A DNA stretch of 6,799 nucleotides, taken from NCBI GenBank assembly GCA_005889515.1, contig VBHE01000113.1:1-6799 (forward strand). Reading direction: 5' to 3'. The stretch comes from Chloroflexota bacterium (GTDB lineage: Bacteria > Chloroflexota > Dormibacteria > Aeolococcales > Aeolococcaceae). The position numbers were made by a program, and so were the translations under genes. Below, piece by piece: positions 5,416 to 6,799 of the stretch; the stretch's first letter is position 1, and each line of letters begins with the position of its first letter. The notes beneath the pieces were generated by a model that saw nothing but the letters and a program-made list of their open reading frames with translations, did not search any database and had not been told where the DNA came from.

Positions 5416-6799
5416 TCAGTCCTGGTCGAGCGCCGCGAGCGCCGCGCGGAAGGGGCCCAGCGGCGCCTCGGCGACGCCGGCTCCGACCTGGCCGGTCCCG
5501 GCGCTGGCGTGCAGGATGCCGGTGGTGATGTGGGGGGTGATGCCGTGCTCGACGACCCGGAGGACGTCGACGCCCAGCGGGGTGCCGCGACTCCCGGCGA
5601 AGGGCAGCCGGATCCGGGTGCTGCGGTCGGCTCAGATGCGGTCCATCGCCTCGGTGGCGGCGAGCGCATCGGCCATGGTCCCGCCGAGGAACGCCGCGAC
5701 CGACGGCGAGCCCGCCGCCGCCGCGCCACCCAGCCCGACGAGCTCGAGCACCGCGCTGTCGCCGATGTCGGGAGCGCCGACCTCGGGACCGTAGCCGGCG
5801 TGGTAGAGGGCGTGGCCGATCGGCGGCGCCGCGTCGACGAACCAGCGGTCGCGTCCCGCCAGGCGGATGCCGAAGGTGGTGCCGTTGCGCGCCATCGAGG
5901 TGACCACGCTCGAGCCCTCGACCTGCGACGCCCACTCGGTGAGCGAGCGCGCCGCGGCCATGGCGAGGTTGAGGAAGAGGAGGTGGTTCTGAGAGAGGAA
6001 GCGCGCGGTCTCCACCCGCTCGGGGCCCTCGACGGCGGCGAGGTGGGGCAGCAGCTGGCGGACGAGCAGGTTGGTGGTCGCCTGGACGCGCACGTGGACG
6101 TCGTCGCCCATCTGCACCCCCTGGCCGGCGAGCGACGTGAGGTCGATCGGCCCAGCGGAGCGCACCACCGCGGCGAGCACCGGCCCGACCACGTCGCGCA
6201 GCATGCGCAGCCGCTCGATCGCCGCCGGGCTGTCCATGCCGAACCACGGCGCCTCCCCCGGGCCCTGGTTGATGGGCGAGAAGGCGCGGGTGCCGCCCGA
6301 CGGGTTGTCGACCACCTGGAGCGGCGACGACGGCCCGATCGCCGTCGCCATCGGGACGACGACGCGCTGGTGATTGGCGGGCTGGAGCAGAACGTCTCCG
6401 CGGTCGAGCAGCGCGCCCGCCGCCGCCGGGCACTCCGCCCACCCCTCGACCACGACCGCCGCCCGCACCGAGCGGCGCAGCGGGTCGCACATCTCCTCCC
6501 AGGCGATCGGCGGCCCGCAGTGGAGCACGGTGCGCCCGCCGAGGTCGGGCAGCACGGACGCGGCGGGTTCGACCGAGGTGAGCATCGGCACCCCCTCATC
6601 GAGACGGCGCACCACCTCGGCATTGGCCGCGTCGACCGCTGCGGCGCGAGGGCCGAAGAGGCGGCGGAGCATGGCCACGGTCTCGGCGTCGCCGCCTCCG
6701 GGGATGCGCCAGTCGACCTGGACCACGGGACGGCCCTGGCTGCGCACGGCGTCGGCGAGCAGCCCCAGACCGACGTTGACGACCCCGACCTCGGACGGA
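5416..6799 (-). pseudogene. DUF1116 (YlbE/AllG-like) protein, interrupted by in-frame TGA; N-terminus outside window
   Basis: The minus-strand frame enters from the right edge with VVNVGLGLLADAVRSQGRP and VDWRIPGGGD, the usual DUF1116 N-terminal region. It then shows ANHQRVVVPMATAIGPSSP, NPSGGTRAFSPINQG, LRMLRDVVGPVL and GVQMGDDVHVRVQATTNLL, the counterpart of the family's MGDECHNRN segment with several changes. After MDRI comes TGA 5632-5634, yet the same frame continues with SRGTPLGVDVLRVVEHGI, HITTGILHASAGTGQVGAG and a natural stop at 5416-5418. About 460 codons lie in the window, close to family length. In E. coli, YlbE (AllG) acts with FdrA and YlbF as an oxamate carbamoyltransferase in allantoin degradation; the partner genes may lie beyond the right edge. 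A product ending at the TGA would lose 72 conserved C-terminal residues. A GTG at 6747 is in frame but too far inside to be the true start. Confidence 0.85.
5632..5634 (-). other. In-frame TGA inside the DUF1116 gene
   Basis: The codon lies between MDRI and ADRSTRIRLPF. The downstream 72 codons keep strong family identity and the frame is not shifted. A one-base change from a Cys, Trp, Arg or Gly codon would explain it. The context has no clear selenocysteine element, and TGA is the normal stop elsewhere in this window, so general reassignment of TGA is excluded. Confidence 0.75.

Noticed and set aside
5388..5420. Bidirectional terminator between the convergent genes
   Set aside because: Only very short inverted repeats without T-tracts are present, which is insufficient to call a terminator.
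5600..5634. Selenocysteine insertion at the DUF1116 TGA, with a GCAGC...GCTGC hairpin starting seven bases downstream
   Set aside because: The stem has only five base pairs with an unstructured loop lacking SECIS features, GC-rich DNA forms such hairpins readily, and the family is not known to use selenocysteine.
4911..6623. Long minus-strand ORF spanning the DUF1116 and nitrile hydratase genes
   Set aside because: It is an Arg/Ser/Pro-rich shadow of DUF1116 in another frame and antisense to the alpha and accessory genes; no recognisable domain.

Overview
This is a very GC-rich window, with roughly three quarters G+C by eye. Genes are densely packed, often with GTG starts, and every natural gene end I could assign is TGA. 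This suggests a high-GC soil-type bacterium, such as an actinobacterium or a Chloroflexota/Dormibacterota-like lineage. The lineage is inferred from composition and gene style only. No RNA genes, CRISPR arrays, insertion sequences or long repeats are visible.

Left block (1-2987, + strand): a tightly linked run of three catabolic-type genes. The first is the C-terminal half of an adenylosuccinate lyase/carboxymuconate cycloisomerase-type lyase. The second is a fold-type II PLP enzyme of the D-cysteine desulfhydrase/ACC deaminase family, interrupted by an in-frame TAG. The third is a full-length argininosuccinate lyase-like protein whose two usual active-site histidine positions hold tyrosine. 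Both lyases belong to the fumarase/aspartase superfamily but to different branches.

Middle (2988-3760): a small Cys/His-rich protein on the + strand is convergent with an OsmC-family peroxiredoxin-like protein on the - strand. Both appear to start with GTG placed exactly seven bases after a CACAAT -10-like hexamer, which suggests leaderless transcripts.

Right centre (3761-5399, + strand): a compact cobalt-type nitrile hydratase operon in the order beta, alpha, accessory protein, with stop/start overlaps. The alpha subunit carries the CTLCSC metal site. The accessory protein has an unusual His/Asp-rich C-terminal tail that could handle cobalt. This is the intact, clearly functional unit of the window.

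Right end (5416-6799, - strand): a DUF1116 gene (YlbE/AllG family, linked in E. coli to oxamate carbamoyltransferase) running off the right edge. It has an in-frame TGA at 5632-5634, after which 72 well-conserved C-terminal codons continue in the same frame.

Together the region looks like an accessory nitrogen-compound catabolism locus: nitrile hydration to amides, C-N lyases, a PLP deaminase-like enzyme and a carbamoyltransferase-type protein. Two of the genes flanking the intact nitrile hydratase operon carry single premature stops. These could reflect recent decay, sequence error or readthrough. The joint pathway is inference.
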